A DNA stretch of 23,548 bases from the NCBI RefSeq assembly GCF_035704785.1, contig NZ_DASSWP010000050.1, forward strand, positions 1-23,548, read 5' to 3'. The notes beneath the pieces are model-generated. The model was not told where the DNA came from, ran no database searches, and saw nothing but the letters and a program-made list of their open reading frames with translations. The translations under genes were made by a program, and so were the position numbers. This stretch comes from Gracilimonas sp035704785. GTDB lineage: Bacteria; Bacteroidota; Rhodothermia; Balneolales; Balneolaceae. This document shows positions 23,397-23,548 of this stretch, piece after piece. How positions within the stretch are numbered: position 1 is the stretch's first letter; the number at the start of each line of letters is the position of its first letter.

Positions 23397-23548
23397 TTAG
23401 GAATGATCAAATTGAAAATTTGGATCTCCAAAATTTTTCAAAGTTCTGTAATGAGAAGCTACCGCTTTAGTAAAGGTAGGGTGATGATTATATGGGATCC
23501 CAAATTCCTTAGCTGTTTTTTCTACAATAGGACTTATATTGGGATAAT
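23397..23548 (-). CDS. Fatty acid desaturase, C-terminal fragment (5' end outside window)
   Basis: Translating the minus strand from the right edge gives 49 residues ending at TAA (23397-23399). The segment ISPIVEKTAKEFGIPYN, then HHPTFTKAVASHYRTLKNFG, is the conserved end of membrane fatty acid desaturases of the linoleoyl-CoA/acyl-lipid type, just after the last histidine box. The histidine boxes themselves would lie outside the window, so activity cannot be judged. The 148 bases between this stop and the peptidase start (23249-23396) hold nothing I can name. Confidence 0.75.
   Translation of the reverse strand, partial: YPNISPIVEKTAKEFGIPYNHHPTFTKAVASHYRTLKNFGDPNFQFDHS

Overview
The window looks like chromosome of a free-living Gram-negative bacterium of the Bacteroidota/Balneolota/Rhodothermota group. 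The reasons are a large TonB-dependent receptor that begins with a carboxypeptidase-regulatory-like domain, paired with a big lipoprotein; short lax lipoboxes; moderate-to-low GC; and few clear Shine-Dalgarno sites (visible only before the receptor, the YbjQ-like gene and possibly the SIMPL gene). A Balneola-like organism is my best guess, but no rRNA is present to settle it. I see no tRNA, rRNA, CRISPR array, transposase or phage gene. The region reads as stable core and near-core chromosome.

Left part (1-5089): a YbbP-type ABC permease (cut by the window edge) and its YbbA-type ATPase run leftward, divergent from a TesA-like periplasmic SGNH esterase. This is the same arrangement as tesA/ybbA/ybbP in E. 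coli. A PIG-L/LmbE-type deacetylase follows the esterase. A 38-bp perfect palindrome sits just before the esterase start codon.

Middle-left (5090-11948): three overlapping leftward genes encode an SGNH lipoprotein, an unknown two-helix membrane protein and a SIMPL/DUF541 secreted protein. Divergent from them is a TonB-dependent receptor followed 19 bp later by a 549-residue SGNH-type lipoprotein, closed by a strong terminator. A LacI/CcpA-like operator (7215-7228) lies between the two units. A related site lies upstream of pckA.

Middle-right (11949-18036): grpE-dnaJ with an inverted repeat surrounding a TTGACA hexamer; a YbjQ-like gene; an RRM RNA-binding protein with its own terminator; purK-purE; and prfA, followed by a GTCTGACGG repeat cluster and a two-way terminator.

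Right part (18037-23548): pckA (PEP carboxykinase) leftward; aguB-aguA rightward, which convert agmatine to putrescine in two steps; an M28 peptidase lipoprotein leftward; and the C-terminal end of a fatty acid desaturase at the edge.

The most notable non-genic signals are heptanucleotide-period repeats placed directly beside stop codons at three loci, the 38-bp palindrome, the shared AAGCGCTT operator core, and the inverted repeat before grpE. The best candidate for an under-described system is the receptor plus SGNH-lipoprotein pair, with its divergent SGNH/SIMPL operon, possibly handling ester-linked or lipid-like nutrients.
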